Assembly (NCBI GenBank): GCA_945872405.1
Contig: CAMBZT010000001.1
Location: 32,001-96,000, forward strand
Origin: Chitinophaga pinensis
GTDB lineage: Bacteria; Bacteroidota; Bacteroidia; Chitinophagales; CAMDFR01
Length of the DNA stretch: 64,000 nucleotides
Direction of reading: 5' to 3'
Shown here: piece after piece, positions 33,959-42,935 of the stretch
How the letters are laid out: every line of letters begins with the position of its first letter
Numbering within the stretch: the stretch's first letter is position 1
Notes under the pieces: generated by a model
Database searches by the model: none
Told to the model about the DNA's origin: nothing
What the model saw: the letters and a program-made list of their open reading frames with translations, nothing else
Made by a program: the position numbers and the translations under genes

Positions 33959-34987
33959 ATGAATATGAATTTGAATGCCAATAAAGACAAACTCAATAAA
34001 GATGAATCTGAGATTGATAATGCATTGCGTCCTCGAAAAATTCTTGAGTTTAAAGGTCAGCCACAAATTATTGAGAATTTAGAAATCTTTATTAAAGCAG
34101 CAAAGCAAAGAAATGATGCCTTAGATCATGTACTCTTGCATGGTCCACCTGGCTTAGGTAAAACAACGTTGTCAAATATTATTGCACATGAATTGGAAGT
34201 GGGTATAAAGCTTACTTCAGGTCCAGTCCTGGAAAAGCCTGCTGATTTGGCTGGATTATTGACCAATTTGGAGGAAGGGGATGTGCTTTTTATTGACGAA
34301 ATTCATAGATTGAGTCCAGTGATAGAAGAATATTTGTACAGTGCTATGGAAGATTATCGAATTGATATTATGATAGATAGTGGTCCATCTGCAAGAACAG
34401 TTCAGATTGAGTTAAATCCCTTTACATTAATTGGCGCTACCACTCGTAGTGGCTTGCTCACTGCCCCTTTGCGCTCTCGATTTGGTATTGTTTGTCGAAT
34501 GGAATATTATGATGCACAAACCTTAAAAGGAATTATTAAGCGCTCTTCTCAGATCTTAAATGTGCCTATTGAAGATGATGCGGCTTACGAAATTAGTAGA
34601 CGAAGCAGAGGTACTCCAAGAATTGCCAATTTATTATTGAAGCGAGTGCGAGACTTTGCTCAAATAAAAGGAAATGGGACGATTGATGTAGCCATTGCTA
34701 AGTTTTCTTTGAATGCTTTACAAGTCGATGAGAATGGCTTAGATGAAATGGATAATCGAATCCTAAGTGCCATTATCGAAAAGTTTGGCGGCGGACCAGT
34801 TGGAATTAATACCATCTCTACCGCAGTAGGAGAAGAGGCGGGCACTATCGAAGAAGTATACGAACCATTTTTAATTCAAGAGGGCTATTTAAAGCGAACG
34901 CCACGTGGACGAGAAGCAACGCCACTTGCCTATAAGCATATTGGGAAAATACCACCAGCACAGGCCGGTAGCCTATTTGTGGAGTAA
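33959..34987 (+). CDS. ruvB: Holliday junction branch-migration ATPase RuvB
   Basis: RuvB is the hexameric AAA+ motor that, with RuvA, drives branch migration at Holliday junctions. The 342 residues show Walker [10 protein letters not shown] at about 62-70, Walker [13 protein letters not shown] at about 110-121, the RuvB beta-hairpin region, sensor 1 [20 protein letters not shown] at about 160-180 and a C-terminal winged helix ending in a conserved [13 protein letters not shown]. The frame is open upstream to 33896, but family proteins begin close to residue 1 here. The length is normal. Confidence 0.96.
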   Translation: MNMNLNANKDKLNKDESEIDNALRPRKILEFKGQPQIIENLEIFIKAAKQRNDALDHVLLHGPPGLGKTTLSNIIAHELEVGIKLTSGPVLEKPADLAGLLTNLEEGDVLFIDEIHRLSPVIEEYLYSAMEDYRIDIMIDSGPSARTVQIELNPFTLIGATTRSGLLTAPLRSRFGIVCRMEYYDAQTLKGIIKRSSQILNVPIEDDAAYEISRRSRGTPRIANLLLKRVRDFAQIKGNGTIDVAIAKFSLNALQVDENGLDEMDNRILSAIIEKFGGGPVGINTISTAVGEEAGTIEEVYEPFLIQEGYLKRTPRGREATPLAYKHIGKIPPAQAGSLFVE

Positions 34988-35019
34988 GAAAAAATAGGTA
35001 ACTACTATAAATTCTAAGG

Positions 35020-35091
35020 ATGAAACTCATCAGAAAAATATTAATTTATATACTAGTGATTCTGTTTTTCCATTATCACTTGTCTTCGTAG
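35020..35091 (+). other. Very short open frame encoding a membrane-type peptide
   Basis: Twenty-three codons, MKLIRKILIYILVILFFHYH then three residues and a stop, look like a signal or membrane helix. It begins 32 bases after ruvB. No continuation was found in another frame. It may be the start of a lost gene, a small membrane peptide, or chance. The remainder of the ruvB-35198 interval shows nothing else. Confidence 0.2.
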
Positions 35092-35197
35092 CATTTTATC
35101 GGCAACATAAGATGAAATAGAAATATTATCAAGCTGAGGAGGAGTAGAGATACACAATAATAATGTTTGATTCTTCGTTCAGTGGAAAAGTAGCATT

Positions 35198-36061
35198 ATG
35201 AATTATACCACTTGCATCAAAAGTCTTCTTCTTTTATTGCTCCTCCTTCCATTGAAAAATGTCAATGCATTTACCACTATTTCAATCTCAGAAGCCCTTG
35301 CACAAAAAAAGATTGATGCCTCATTCATAAGTAAGGGCGGTCATTCCGGTGAATGTGTGGAGATGAAGATCGTTAATCTTACAAACGATCAATTGAATAT
35401 TCAGTTAGATGCTGGTGATAAATTGATGTCAGAGGATAGTACTAAGCAAAATATCTTTATAAGTCACACGGATCTTATTGCTTTGGCACCAAAAGGAACC
35501 CGGTTGAAGAATATTTATGGCTTCTGTTGTGCGGTAACTAAACACAGTCCAACTAAAGATAACCATTTTTCTTTTGTGAAGAATAGTAATGGCAAGGAAG
35601 TTAAACTTGCTAGTTTTATAAATACACATAGAAGCATTGATGAGGAAGCTTTACAGCATGCTATTTGGGTAGTTTGTAATGGAGAAGATGCTGCAGGAAT
35701 TTATGCAGAAGACATGACAGAAGTGCAAGAGCTTAAAAAATTAGTAGCAGAAATCACTGGTAAACCTATTCCTTGGTATACTAAAAAATTTGATAGAGAC
35801 AGTACTGGTATGTTGGTGCGTCGTGCCCTGAAATTGTATGCCGTAATGCATTTCGATTTGATGCAACCGAGTGAGGTGACGGTGGTGATTAAGGATGCGA
35901 CTGGTAATACTATGAAAATACCAATGCAGGAAAAACTACTCGAAAGGGGTCACTATGATTTTGAATACAATTGGGAAACAAATATGATTTCTCCAGGAAC
36001 TTACTATGCTCAAATCTATTGTAACGGACAAATGATTCAGGAGAAGGAAATCATTTTATAG
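35198..36061 (+). CDS. Secreted protein of unknown function with C-terminal beta domain
   Basis: A 287-residue exported protein with a signal peptide about 1-24 (MNYTTCIKSLLLLLLLLPLK then NVNA). The middle (about 40-175) has paired cysteines, CVEMKIVNL and a GFCC motif, and is not a family I know. The last 75 residues (SEVTVVIKDATGNTMKIPMQ to GTYYAQIYCNGQMIQEKEII) resemble the FlgD-like Ig or T9SS sorting-domain pattern: a beta strand, a turn, GTYYxxI, a short turn and a final strand. It lacks the consensus of a full type A sorting signal. It is probably periplasmic or surface exposed. Confidence 0.65.
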   Translation: MNYTTCIKSLLLLLLLLPLKNVNAFTTISISEALAQKKIDASFISKGGHSGECVEMKIVNLTNDQLNIQLDAGDKLMSEDSTKQNIFISHTDLIALAPKGTRLKNIYGFCCAVTKHSPTKDNHFSFVKNSNGKEVKLASFINTHRSIDEEALQHAIWVVCNGEDAAGIYAEDMTEVQELKKLVAEITGKPIPWYTKKFDRDSTGMLVRRALKLYAVMHFDLMQPSEVTVVIKDATGNTMKIPMQEKLLERGHYDFEYNWETNMISPGTYYAQIYCNGQMIQEKEIIL

Positions 36062-36127
36062 CATTTTCAATCATTGGTCTTTTGTGTTTGCTTATCAGAC
36101 ACTAAATACATTTAGTATCCAGCAAAA

Positions 36128-36373
36128 GTGGTGTTAAAAATATCGAAAGGAATGCAATATGTAAATATGAATTCAATTAGAAAGTTACGAGTATTGATGC
36201 CAAATGAACCTGAAATGATAATCGTGATATGGGTGAACCTTCGAACAGCAATTGGAGATATGCAATTTGATAATATGGAATTGCCTTGGAATATTGAAGC
36301 AAAGCAAACATTAATGCCTTTAAAAACTATAACTATCGAATGCGATCGCGGATTAACCGTAGGCAAAAACTAG
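36128..36373 (+). CDS. Hypothetical small protein
   Basis: An 81-residue frame with a GTG start at 36128; an ATG at 36152 would give 73 residues (MQYVNMNSIRKLRVLMPNEP onward). No signal peptide, membrane helix or known motif. It is unusually Met-rich. The frame ends 23 bases before a strong terminator, which supports real transcription, but that RNA could also belong to the gene at 35198. An 84-residue frame on the opposite strand over the same bases looks like a shadow. Outside this frame and the terminator the 36062-36478 interval is empty. Confidence 0.4.
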   Translation: MVLKISKGMQYVNMNSIRKLRVLMPNEPEMIIVIWVNLRTAIGDMQFDNMELPWNIEAKQTLMPLKTITIECDRGLTVGKN

Positions 36374-36396
36374 AAATGATAATTTTATTCAATATT

Positions 36397-36421
36397 AAAC
36401 ACGGTTTAGGCCGTGTTTTTT
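36397..36421 (+). terminator. Intrinsic terminator
   Basis: AAACACGG (36397-36404) pairs with CCGTGTTT (36411-36418) around a six-base loop, and the T run continues to 36421. It ends the transcript of the secreted protein and/or the small frame and insulates the following GNAT-like gene. Confidence 0.8.
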
Positions 36422-36478
36422 ATGTCAATTTTTCATCTTACTTGTCACATTTTCTATTTTCTAGAGTAGCTTTACAAA

Positions 36479-37645
36479 ATGATAATGGAAGAAGTAAAAA
36501 CCGAAGCATCTCAACGATTATTTATCGATATGATTGCTGCTGTTTATGCAGGAAACTCAACTTGGGTTAGACCTATAGATAAGGATGTAGAAAAAGTATT
36601 CGATCCTCTTCAAAATAAATACTTTTCGCATGGCGAATGCACTCGCTGGATTTTATGGAATGCAGATAAATCAAAGGTCATTGGCAGAGTGGCAGCTTTT
36701 GTTGATGACAGAACAAAAAATGCAACTGAGCAACCAACAGGTGGACTGGGTTTTTTTGAATGTGTTGATGATAAGGAAGCGGCTTTCAAATTGATGGATA
36801 CAGCTAAGAAATGGCTTATAGAACGAGGAATACAAGCCATGGATGGTCCTGTCAATTTCGGAGAACGAAATAATTGGTGGGGCTTGCTGGTTGATGGATT
36901 TGATGAAAGACCCACTTATCAAATGAATTACCACCAACCTTACTATAAAGCTATGTTTGAGGCATATGGTTTTCAGGTTTATTTTTATCAATATTCATAT
37001 GGACTAATCGTCAATCAACCTCGTCCTGAAAAGTACATGCGCATTTGGAATATTGTGAAGACCAATAAAGATTATGTCTTTACAAATGCGAAGAAAAACG
37101 ATTTAGCAAAGTACGCTGAAGATTTTAGAACTATATTAAATGCTGCATGGGCCAAACATGAAGGCTTCCGAGAGATGACCGCTGAGCAATCTCTAAAAAT
37201 TATGAAAATGATGAAACCCATTATGGTGGAACACCTTATGCAGTTTGCTTACTATAAAGACAAGCCAATCGCTATGTATATTAATATTCCTGAGCTGAAT
37301 CAGTATTTTCAGCACGTGAATGGTAAGTTAGATTGGATAGGTAAATTAAAGACATTTTACTATCAGAAAACGATGAAATACCAAAAGTTTGTGGGCATTG
37401 TTTTCGGTGTCATTCCAGAATTTCAAGGCAAAGGACTCGAAGGAATGATGGTGATGAATTTGCATGATATTATTCACGATAAAGACTGGTATCGAGATGT
37501 GGAGATGTCATGGATTGGCGATTTTAATCCGAAAATGATGAATGTATGTGTTCAACTTGGAGCAAAGGTGATTAAGACCCATGCTACCTATCGCTACCTT
37601 TTTGATAGAACAAAAGAGTTTCAAAGAGCGCCAATCATTCATTAA
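36479..37645 (+). CDS. GNAT-fold N-acetyltransferase-like protein, paralogue 2
   Basis: A 388-residue paralogue of the protein at 16726-17904, co-linear over the whole length. Shared blocks are RWIL, GR(V/I)AAF, EQPTGG, GFFEC, AMDGP, NFGE, the GFQVY segment and SWIGDFNP, with the acetyl-CoA motif FGVIPEFQGKGLEGMMVMNL. No export signal. The start ATG at 36479 is followed by another at 36485. Substrate unknown. It stands 32 bases before priA on the same strand and may be co-transcribed with it. Confidence 0.75.
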   Translation: MIMEEVKTEASQRLFIDMIAAVYAGNSTWVRPIDKDVEKVFDPLQNKYFSHGECTRWILWNADKSKVIGRVAAFVDDRTKNATEQPTGGLGFFECVDDKEAAFKLMDTAKKWLIERGIQAMDGPVNFGERNNWWGLLVDGFDERPTYQMNYHQPYYKAMFEAYGFQVYFYQYSYGLIVNQPRPEKYMRIWNIVKTNKDYVFTNAKKNDLAKYAEDFRTILNAAWAKHEGFREMTAEQSLKIMKMMKPIMVEHLMQFAYYKDKPIAMYINIPELNQYFQHVNGKLDWIGKLKTFYYQKTMKYQKFVGIVFGVIPEFQGKGLEGMMVMNLHDIIHDKDWYRDVEMSWIGDFNPKMMNVCVQLGAKVIKTHATYRYLFDRTKEFQRAPIIH

Positions 37646-37677
37646 TAAGAATTACTCATTTTTACTCCTCTACTACT

Positions 37678-40131
37678 TTGAATAAGGCAACATTTATTGA
37701 TATTATCTTACCCTTGGCTTTACCGCAATACTATACCTATGGCGTTCCCTTTGATGAGGTAGAAAGATTGGCAATAGGCAAAAGAGTCATTGTTCAGTTC
37801 GGAAAACAAAAAATGTACTCAGGGATTATACAGAAGATACATCAAGTAAAGCCAGCGGAATTTCTGCCAAAAATGATTGAATCTATCATGGATGAGGAGG
37901 CAATCTTGTCGGCGAGAGAAATAAAATTGTGGGAATGGATTGCTGCTTATTACATGTGTACAGTAGGTGAAGTGATGAACGCCGCATTGCCTGCTAGCAT
38001 GAAGTTGAGTAGTGATAGTACTTTGGTTACGCATCCAGATTTTGAAGGAAGTTTTCATCATCTGAAGGACAAAGAATATATTTTAGCAGAAGCATTATCT
38101 ATTCAAAAGAAATTAACTTGGTCTGAAATTCAAAAAATATTAGAGAAGAAATATGTCTACCCAGAAGTTCGTGCACTCATTAAAAACGGTATTGCGCTGA
38201 CCTTTGAAGAGCTGAATGAAAAGTATAAACCACGAGTGGAGAGTTTTGTAACCTTACATGAATTTTATCATGATAAGCAAAATTTAAAAGTGCTTTTTGA
38301 AGAATTGACTAGAGCAAAAAAGCAGGTCGAGGTCTTGATGCATTACATCAATCTATCGCATGGAAAATCAAAATTGCAAAAATCTATTTTGATCAAAGCC
38401 ACGAGTGACAATAGTTCTGTAAATCGATTAGTTGAGAAAGAAATATTTATCGAAACAAAAGAAGAGGTGAGCAGACTGAGTAGTGCAGAGATTGAATCGT
38501 TAAGAAATGATTCGCTTAATGAAGAGCAAGCGGGAGCATTAACTCAAATCCAAACTCATTTTGATAATGATAGAGTTACCTTATTGCAGGGAGTTACTGG
38601 TAGTGGTAAGACACATATTTACTTTAAATTAATAGAAGAAGAGCTGAATAAGGGTAATCAAGTATTGCTCCTGATTCCAGAAATTTCACTTACCGTGCAA
38701 TTGATTCAACGATTACAAAAAGTGTTTGGAAATAAAGTAGGCGTCTATCATTCGAGGTATAATACTTCCGAAAGAGTTGAGATTTGGAATAAGGTCTTAC
38801 ATAAAGAATATGAAATAGTAGTGGGAGCAAGGTCTGCACTCTTTCTGCCATTCAAGCAATTAGGCTTGGTGATTGTAGATGAAGAGCATGATTCTTCTTA
38901 TAAGCAAACAGATCCATCACCAAGATATCAAGCCAGAGATTGTAGTATTGTTTTAGCTAGTCTGCATCATGCAAATGTTTTATTAGCAAGTGCTACACCA
39001 TCATTAGATACTTCAAGAAATGCTGACTTAGATAAATTCGCTAAAGTGATGTTGCATGAGCGCTTTGGTCAAACTCCTTTGCCCTTGGTACACTTAATAG
39101 ATATGAAAGTGATTCACGAAACCAAGCAATTCGATTCACATTATTCTTTTGAATTATTAAATCAAATCAAAGCAGTGGTAGCTCAAAAGGAGCAAGTCAT
39201 TTTATTTCAAAATAGAAGAGGTTTCTCACAATATTTATTGTGCACCACTTGTGGCTGGATTCCAAAATGTCATCAATGCGATGTGAGCTTAACCTATCAT
39301 AAATATGCAGATTGTTTGGCTTGTCATTACTGTGGATTTAAAACAAAGAACAAAACGAAGTGTGCAGCATGTGGCAGTGACACGCTTGCCATAAAAGGAT
39401 TTGGAACTGAGAAGGTAGAAGATGAATTAAATGCATTATTCCCTGGTGTCAGAATAGATAGATTAGATTTAGATGCGATTAAAGGGAAACATGGACATGA
39501 AAAAATTATTGATAAATTCGAAAATCACGAGGTAGATATTTTGGTGGGTACCCAAATGGTCACGAAAGGCTTAGACTTCTCTCATGTAACTATGGTAGGC
39601 GTCTTGAATGCCGATCAACTACTTTGTTATCCTGACTATAGATCAACTGAAAGAGCATTTCAATTGATGGTGCAAGTAAGTGGCCGTGCAGGCAGAAAAG
39701 CAAAACGTGGCAATGTTTTTATTCAAACATCACAAGTGTCTAATCCAATTTTCGACTTTGTGAAAACGCATGATTATGCAAATTTTTATGCGCATGAAAT
39801 TTTTAATAGAAAGCAATTTTATTATCCACCTTTCTGTCGATTAATTCATATTCAAGTCAAGCATAAAGAGGTTGAAATTGTGAATAGAGCGGCCGCAGAT
39901 TTAACTCAATTAATTAAGTTGACCACCAAACATAATATCGTTCTAGGCCCCACACAGCCGCCTGTTTCGAAGATTAAGAATCTTTATATTCGAGATATTC
40001 TTTGCAAGATTGAGAAAGGAAATATTGATTTAGCAGGTATCAAATTTAAGTTAAAAGAGGCTATCGAAACCTTGCATCTGATTAAGGAATACAAAGCAGT
40101 TTTTATAAAGATAGATGTAGATCCACAATAG
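37678..40131 (+). CDS. priA: Primosomal replication restart helicase PriA
   Basis: PriA recognises stalled forks and reloads the replicative helicase. The 817 residues have an N-terminal DNA-binding part (FIDIILPLALPQYYTYGVP), a superfamily 2 helicase core with Walker A GVTGSGKTHIYF at about 312-323 and DEEHDSSYKQ as motif II, and a zinc region with paired cysteines in CTTCGWIPKCHQC, CLACHYC and CAACG inserted between the two helicase lobes. The start is TTG at 37678; the next Met is 41 codons in, after conserved sequence, so TTG is accepted. Length is normal for the phylum. Confidence 0.95.
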   Translation: MNKATFIDIILPLALPQYYTYGVPFDEVERLAIGKRVIVQFGKQKMYSGIIQKIHQVKPAEFLPKMIESIMDEEAILSAREIKLWEWIAAYYMCTVGEVMNAALPASMKLSSDSTLVTHPDFEGSFHHLKDKEYILAEALSIQKKLTWSEIQKILEKKYVYPEVRALIKNGIALTFEELNEKYKPRVESFVTLHEFYHDKQNLKVLFEELTRAKKQVEVLMHYINLSHGKSKLQKSILIKATSDNSSVNRLVEKEIFIETKEEVSRLSSAEIESLRNDSLNEEQAGALTQIQTHFDNDRVTLLQGVTGSGKTHIYFKLIEEELNKGNQVLLLIPEISLTVQLIQRLQKVFGNKVGVYHSRYNTSERVEIWNKVLHKEYEIVVGARSALFLPFKQLGLVIVDEEHDSSYKQTDPSPRYQARDCSIVLASLHHANVLLASATPSLDTSRNADLDKFAKVMLHERFGQTPLPLVHLIDMKVIHETKQFDSHYSFELLNQIKAVVAQKEQVILFQNRRGFSQYLLCTTCGWIPKCHQCDVSLTYHKYADCLACHYCGFKTKNKTKCAACGSDTLAIKGFGTEKVEDELNALFPGVRIDRLDLDAIKGKHGHEKIIDKFENHEVDILVGTQMVTKGLDFSHVTMVGVLNADQLLCYPDYRSTERAFQLMVQVSGRAGRKAKRGNVFIQTSQVSNPIFDFVKTHDYANFYAHEIFNRKQFYYPPFCRLIHIQVKHKEVEIVNRAAADLTQLIKLTTKHNIVLGPTQPPVSKIKNLYIRDILCKIEKGNIDLAGIKFKLKEAIETLHLIKEYKAVFIKIDVDPQ

Positions 40132-40249
40132 ATTTTGTATTACTTGTAAATTAGATAGCAATCATATAAGTTTTTACTTAAATTATGTAACGCTTTATTC
40201 AAATCAAGTTCACATTTTTGTATGATTATAATTACCTAAAAATTAAATA

Positions 40250-40432
40250 TTGAAAAATATAAATGCACTTGCCGTATTCACCCTTTTAATGTTGAGTATT
40301 TGTTTAACTTCTTGTGAAGCCATTGCTGGTATTTTCAAGGTAGGAACGGGTTTTGGAATTTTTCTGGTTGTTGCAATTGTTGCTGTGATAGGTGGAATTG
40401 TCATGTGGATTGTTAAAGGCAGTAACAACTAA
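40250..40432 (+). CDS. Small lipoprotein with one membrane helix
   Basis: A 60-residue protein with a TTG start. Residues 1-22 form a signal ending in the lipobox LTSC (Cys22), and residues 36-54 (GIFLVVAIVAVIGGIVMWI) form a glycine-rich helix. Short proteins with this SCExIxGIFKxG pattern are common and uncharacterised in Bacteroidota. Upstream it is separated from priA by 118 bases; downstream lies an intergenic element in sense orientation. Confidence 0.65.
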   Translation: MKNINALAVFTLLMLSICLTSCEAIAGIFKVGTGFGIFLVVAIVAVIGGIVMWIVKGSNN

Positions 40433-40461
40433 TGAGCAATATATAGACAATGTCTACGTTT

Positions 40462-40566
40462 TTCTGCATGAGGGATTGAAGCGATAGCTCCCCTATGTCC
40501 TTGGGGACTATAAGCGAAAAGCCCGTTTGCTGAAGCGTTTGGCTGTTACGCGAAAGTAACATGCCC
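40462..40566 (+). repeat. Intergenic structured element, copy 3
   Basis: TGAGGGATTGAAGCG (40469-40483) and AAGCGAAAAGCC (40512-40523) match copy 1. The variable part between them pairs differently, as TCCCC (40489-40493) with GGGGA (40503-40507). The 3' part contains the hairpin GTTAC-GCGAAA-GTAAC, and the outer GCAT (40466-40469) pairs with ATGC (40561-40564). Closing pairs and stems are kept while their sequence changes, as in a folded RNA. It lies downstream of the small lipoprotein gene. Confidence 0.65.
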
Positions 40567-40577
40567 AATAAATGATA

Positions 40578-41996
40578 TTACTTTCCTCTTCCTTGTAATA
40601 AGGTAATCATGGTATAAATCATGATTTTAATATCCATGAGTATAGAGATATTTTCGATATAGATGATGTCGAATTTCAATCGATCTATCATTTGTGAAAC
40701 ATTTTCTGCGTAGCCATATTTCACCATTCCTAATGAAGTAATGCCTGGCTTTACACGCTGAATATGTCTATAGTGAGGAGCTTTTTCTATGATTTGTTCA
40801 ACATAATAGTTTCTTTCAGGTCGAGGTCCAACTAAACTCATTTCTCCTTTCAAGACATTGAAAAATTGTGGTATTTCATCCAATCTCCATTTACGCATCA
40901 CTCTACCCCAATTGGTAATTCGAACATCATTTTTCGAAGATAATGCAGGGCCATTTGATTCTGCATCCGTTCGCATTGAACGAAATTTGATAATTTGAAA
41001 CGGTTTTCCGAAAAGGCCAATTCTTTCTTGTGTATAAAACATATTTCCTTCTGAAGAAAGTAAGACACGAATGCCAGTATATATATAGACTGGCAACAAA
41101 AGGATAATACAAAGCGATGAAAATACAATATCTAAAATGCGTTTTAAATTCTTTTCCCAACGTGGCATTAAGTCAGGATAAATCTCAATCAAAGGAGTAC
41201 CCAGCACATTATTCATCTTAGCATAGCCCGTTAAGATATCATACATATCTGGAATAATTTTTAAGACCACTTCGCTATTTGCCAAAGTATTAATAATATC
41301 ATTTATTTGGGCATGTTCACTCGTTTCAATAGCGATGATAACTTCCTCAATTTCTTTTTCCTCAATGATTTCTTTAATATCATCTACACTGCCTAGCTGT
41401 GGTATATAGGTCTTCAAACCATTGGCAGACTTATTATTCACTTCCACAAAGCCAAGAAATTTATTCCCTATTGATTTTGATTTCTCTGTCAATTCTTCAT
41501 ACAACATCACTGCTTTATGATTGCTACCGACAATCAGTGTGTTAAAAAAGACACTTCCTTTTTTTAACTGACGTTTTGAGAAATGTAAAATTGTATTTCT
41601 GAAAATAAGTGTTAGTACAAGATGCAGATTAAACAAAAAAGAAATAGAAATATAATAGCTTTTGTAATCCTTAACTATGTCATCTAGAATCAGTCCAAAA
41701 AAGATAACAATACAGCCAACTATTGTTGTAAATAAGGTTTTTAAATTTTCTTTTAGTCGAGATTTTCTGTAGATATTAGTATAGCTTCCAGTAATGTAAT
41801 AAATATTTACCCAAAATAAACTAACTAAAAGTACCCCAAGTAAATATTTAGAATCATGTATTAAATCACTTGTTTGGAAAGTAACTTGTTCTATCACTTT
41901 TTTTCTAAAAACATATAGAAAAGTCCACGAAATAGCGGCCGCTACAAAATCAAAAAAAGCATACAAATAAATGGTTTTACTATTCTTACTATTCAT
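40578..41996 (-). CDS. Polyprenyl-phosphate sugar-1-phosphate transferase (WcaJ/exopolysaccharide type)
   Basis: A 472-residue integral membrane enzyme that starts a surface glycan by moving a sugar phosphate from a nucleotide sugar to undecaprenyl phosphate. Four to five membrane helices occupy about 8-130, a Rossmann-like CoA-binding/FlaA1-type domain about 140-255, another helix about 285-305, and the catalytic bacterial sugar transferase domain from about 310 to the end with KFRSMRTDAESNG, RKWRLDEIPQFFNVLKGEMS and LVGPRPERNYY. This is the long form typical of exopolysaccharide or capsule loci. The lipoprotein gene stands directly upstream (3-base gap). Confidence 0.92.
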   Translation of the reverse strand: MNSKNSKTIYLYAFFDFVAAAISWTFLYVFRKKVIEQVTFQTSDLIHDSKYLLGVLLVSLFWVNIYYITGSYTNIYRKSRLKENLKTLFTTIVGCIVIFFGLILDDIVKDYKSYYISISFLFNLHLVLTLIFRNTILHFSKRQLKKGSVFFNTLIVGSNHKAVMLYEELTEKSKSIGNKFLGFVEVNNKSANGLKTYIPQLGSVDDIKEIIEEKEIEEVIIAIETSEHAQINDIINTLANSEVVLKIIPDMYDILTGYAKMNNVLGTPLIEIYPDLMPRWEKNLKRILDIVFSSLCIILLLPVYIYTGIRVLLSSEGNMFYTQERIGLFGKPFQIIKFRSMRTDAESNGPALSSKNDVRITNWGRVMRKWRLDEIPQFFNVLKGEMSLVGPRPERNYYVEQIIEKAPHYRHIQRVKPGITSLGMVKYGYAENVSQMIDRLKFDIIYIENISILMDIKIMIYTMITLLQGRGK

Positions 41997-41999
41997 TTG

Positions 42000-42833
42000 T
42001 TAATAGTAGATAACTTTGAAATTATCAATGTAAACCTCTCCTGATGTAGTACTATCACCATTATCAGTATTGAGAAAGAAACTGAAAATGTCACTTTGGG
42101 ACCGACTAAGATCACCAGTTAGCTCTATGTACATTTTGCTCCATGTATCTTTTGGATTAACAGTGACTTGGGTCAATCTTTGTGTTGCACCAGAAACTGT
42201 ATACTCATAGCCAACTCTAAATCCAATATTAGATTTATAATCCATTTCTATATAGACAACTGAGCCTTTAGGAATAATCACGGTGTTGGTTTTGGCTTCT
42301 ATAGCACCTAAGGGTGGTGCTATCATTAGACCACTATTAGATCCTTCAAAGACATTCGCATCACTTACAACAGACATATTAGAACCAAAATTATTAGAGG
42401 TCTCAAAATTTTCCTTAATAATAAATTGCGTAACATCGAAATATTTAAAAATGGGTGAAAGTGTTATGTCTTGATTATTACCAAGCGTTACAGAAAAATT
42501 TTCTGATTGATAAAAAGGATACTTAATTCGTTGACTCGAAATACCCTTATTCTTTATGCCAGCCGTAATAGTGACTGTATAATTACCTGGTTCTGCTAGT
42601 ACAGGTATTCTTGCAGGTAGTTCATATACTCCAAGGTTTTGACTGCCCATTTCTACCCAAATCTCATCGATTTTTGAAGAGGAGCTTCCTTGAGTAATAC
42701 TATTGGCTAATACGCTTGTAGAATCGATGACAAGATAATAGGGAATACCATTATTGGGTAACTTTTTGCTGCAAGCACTTGCGAAGACAAGAATAAAATA
42801 AAAGAGAAATGAGCGGTAAATTACTTTTTTCAT
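42000..42833 (-). CDS. Surface lipoprotein of unknown function
   Basis: A 277-residue lipoprotein: signal MKKVIYRSFLFYFILVFASA with Cys21 in ASAC. The body is beta-rich with many Thr, Ser, Val and Asn residues. Residues about 60-110 resemble an Ig-like strand set (GNYTVTITAGIKNKG), and about 135-277 look like a carbohydrate-binding jelly roll (ENFETSNNFGSNMS to GEVYIDNFKVIYY, with the terminal IDNFKV pattern). The start was moved five codons downstream so that the signal opens with MKK. Its gene sits three bases before the priming glycosyltransferase, but a shared function is only inferred. Confidence 0.7.
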   Translation of the reverse strand: MKKVIYRSFLFYFILVFASACSKKLPNNGIPYYLVIDSTSVLANSITQGSSSSKIDEIWVEMGSQNLGVYELPARIPVLAEPGNYTVTITAGIKNKGISSQRIKYPFYQSENFSVTLGNNQDITLSPIFKYFDVTQFIIKENFETSNNFGSNMSVVSDANVFEGSNSGLMIAPPLGAIEAKTNTVIIPKGSVVYIEMDYKSNIGFRVGYEYTVSGATQRLTQVTVNPKDTWSKMYIELTGDLSRSQSDIFSFFLNTDNGDSTTSGEVYIDNFKVIYY

Positions 42834-42935
42834 ATAATGGAGAAACAAAGATAACGAAGCTTTTTATTTTTTATTATGCTTATCATTTATTTCTGTTGCT
42901 ACAAGTTATCATACAATCTAAAAGAAGAGTCTTAA

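Noticed and set aside
36112-36366. 84-codon frame opposite the Met-rich small frame
   Set aside because: Ser/Ile/Phe-rich shadow with no promoter; the terminator at 36397 serves the plus strand, which favours the plus-strand frame.
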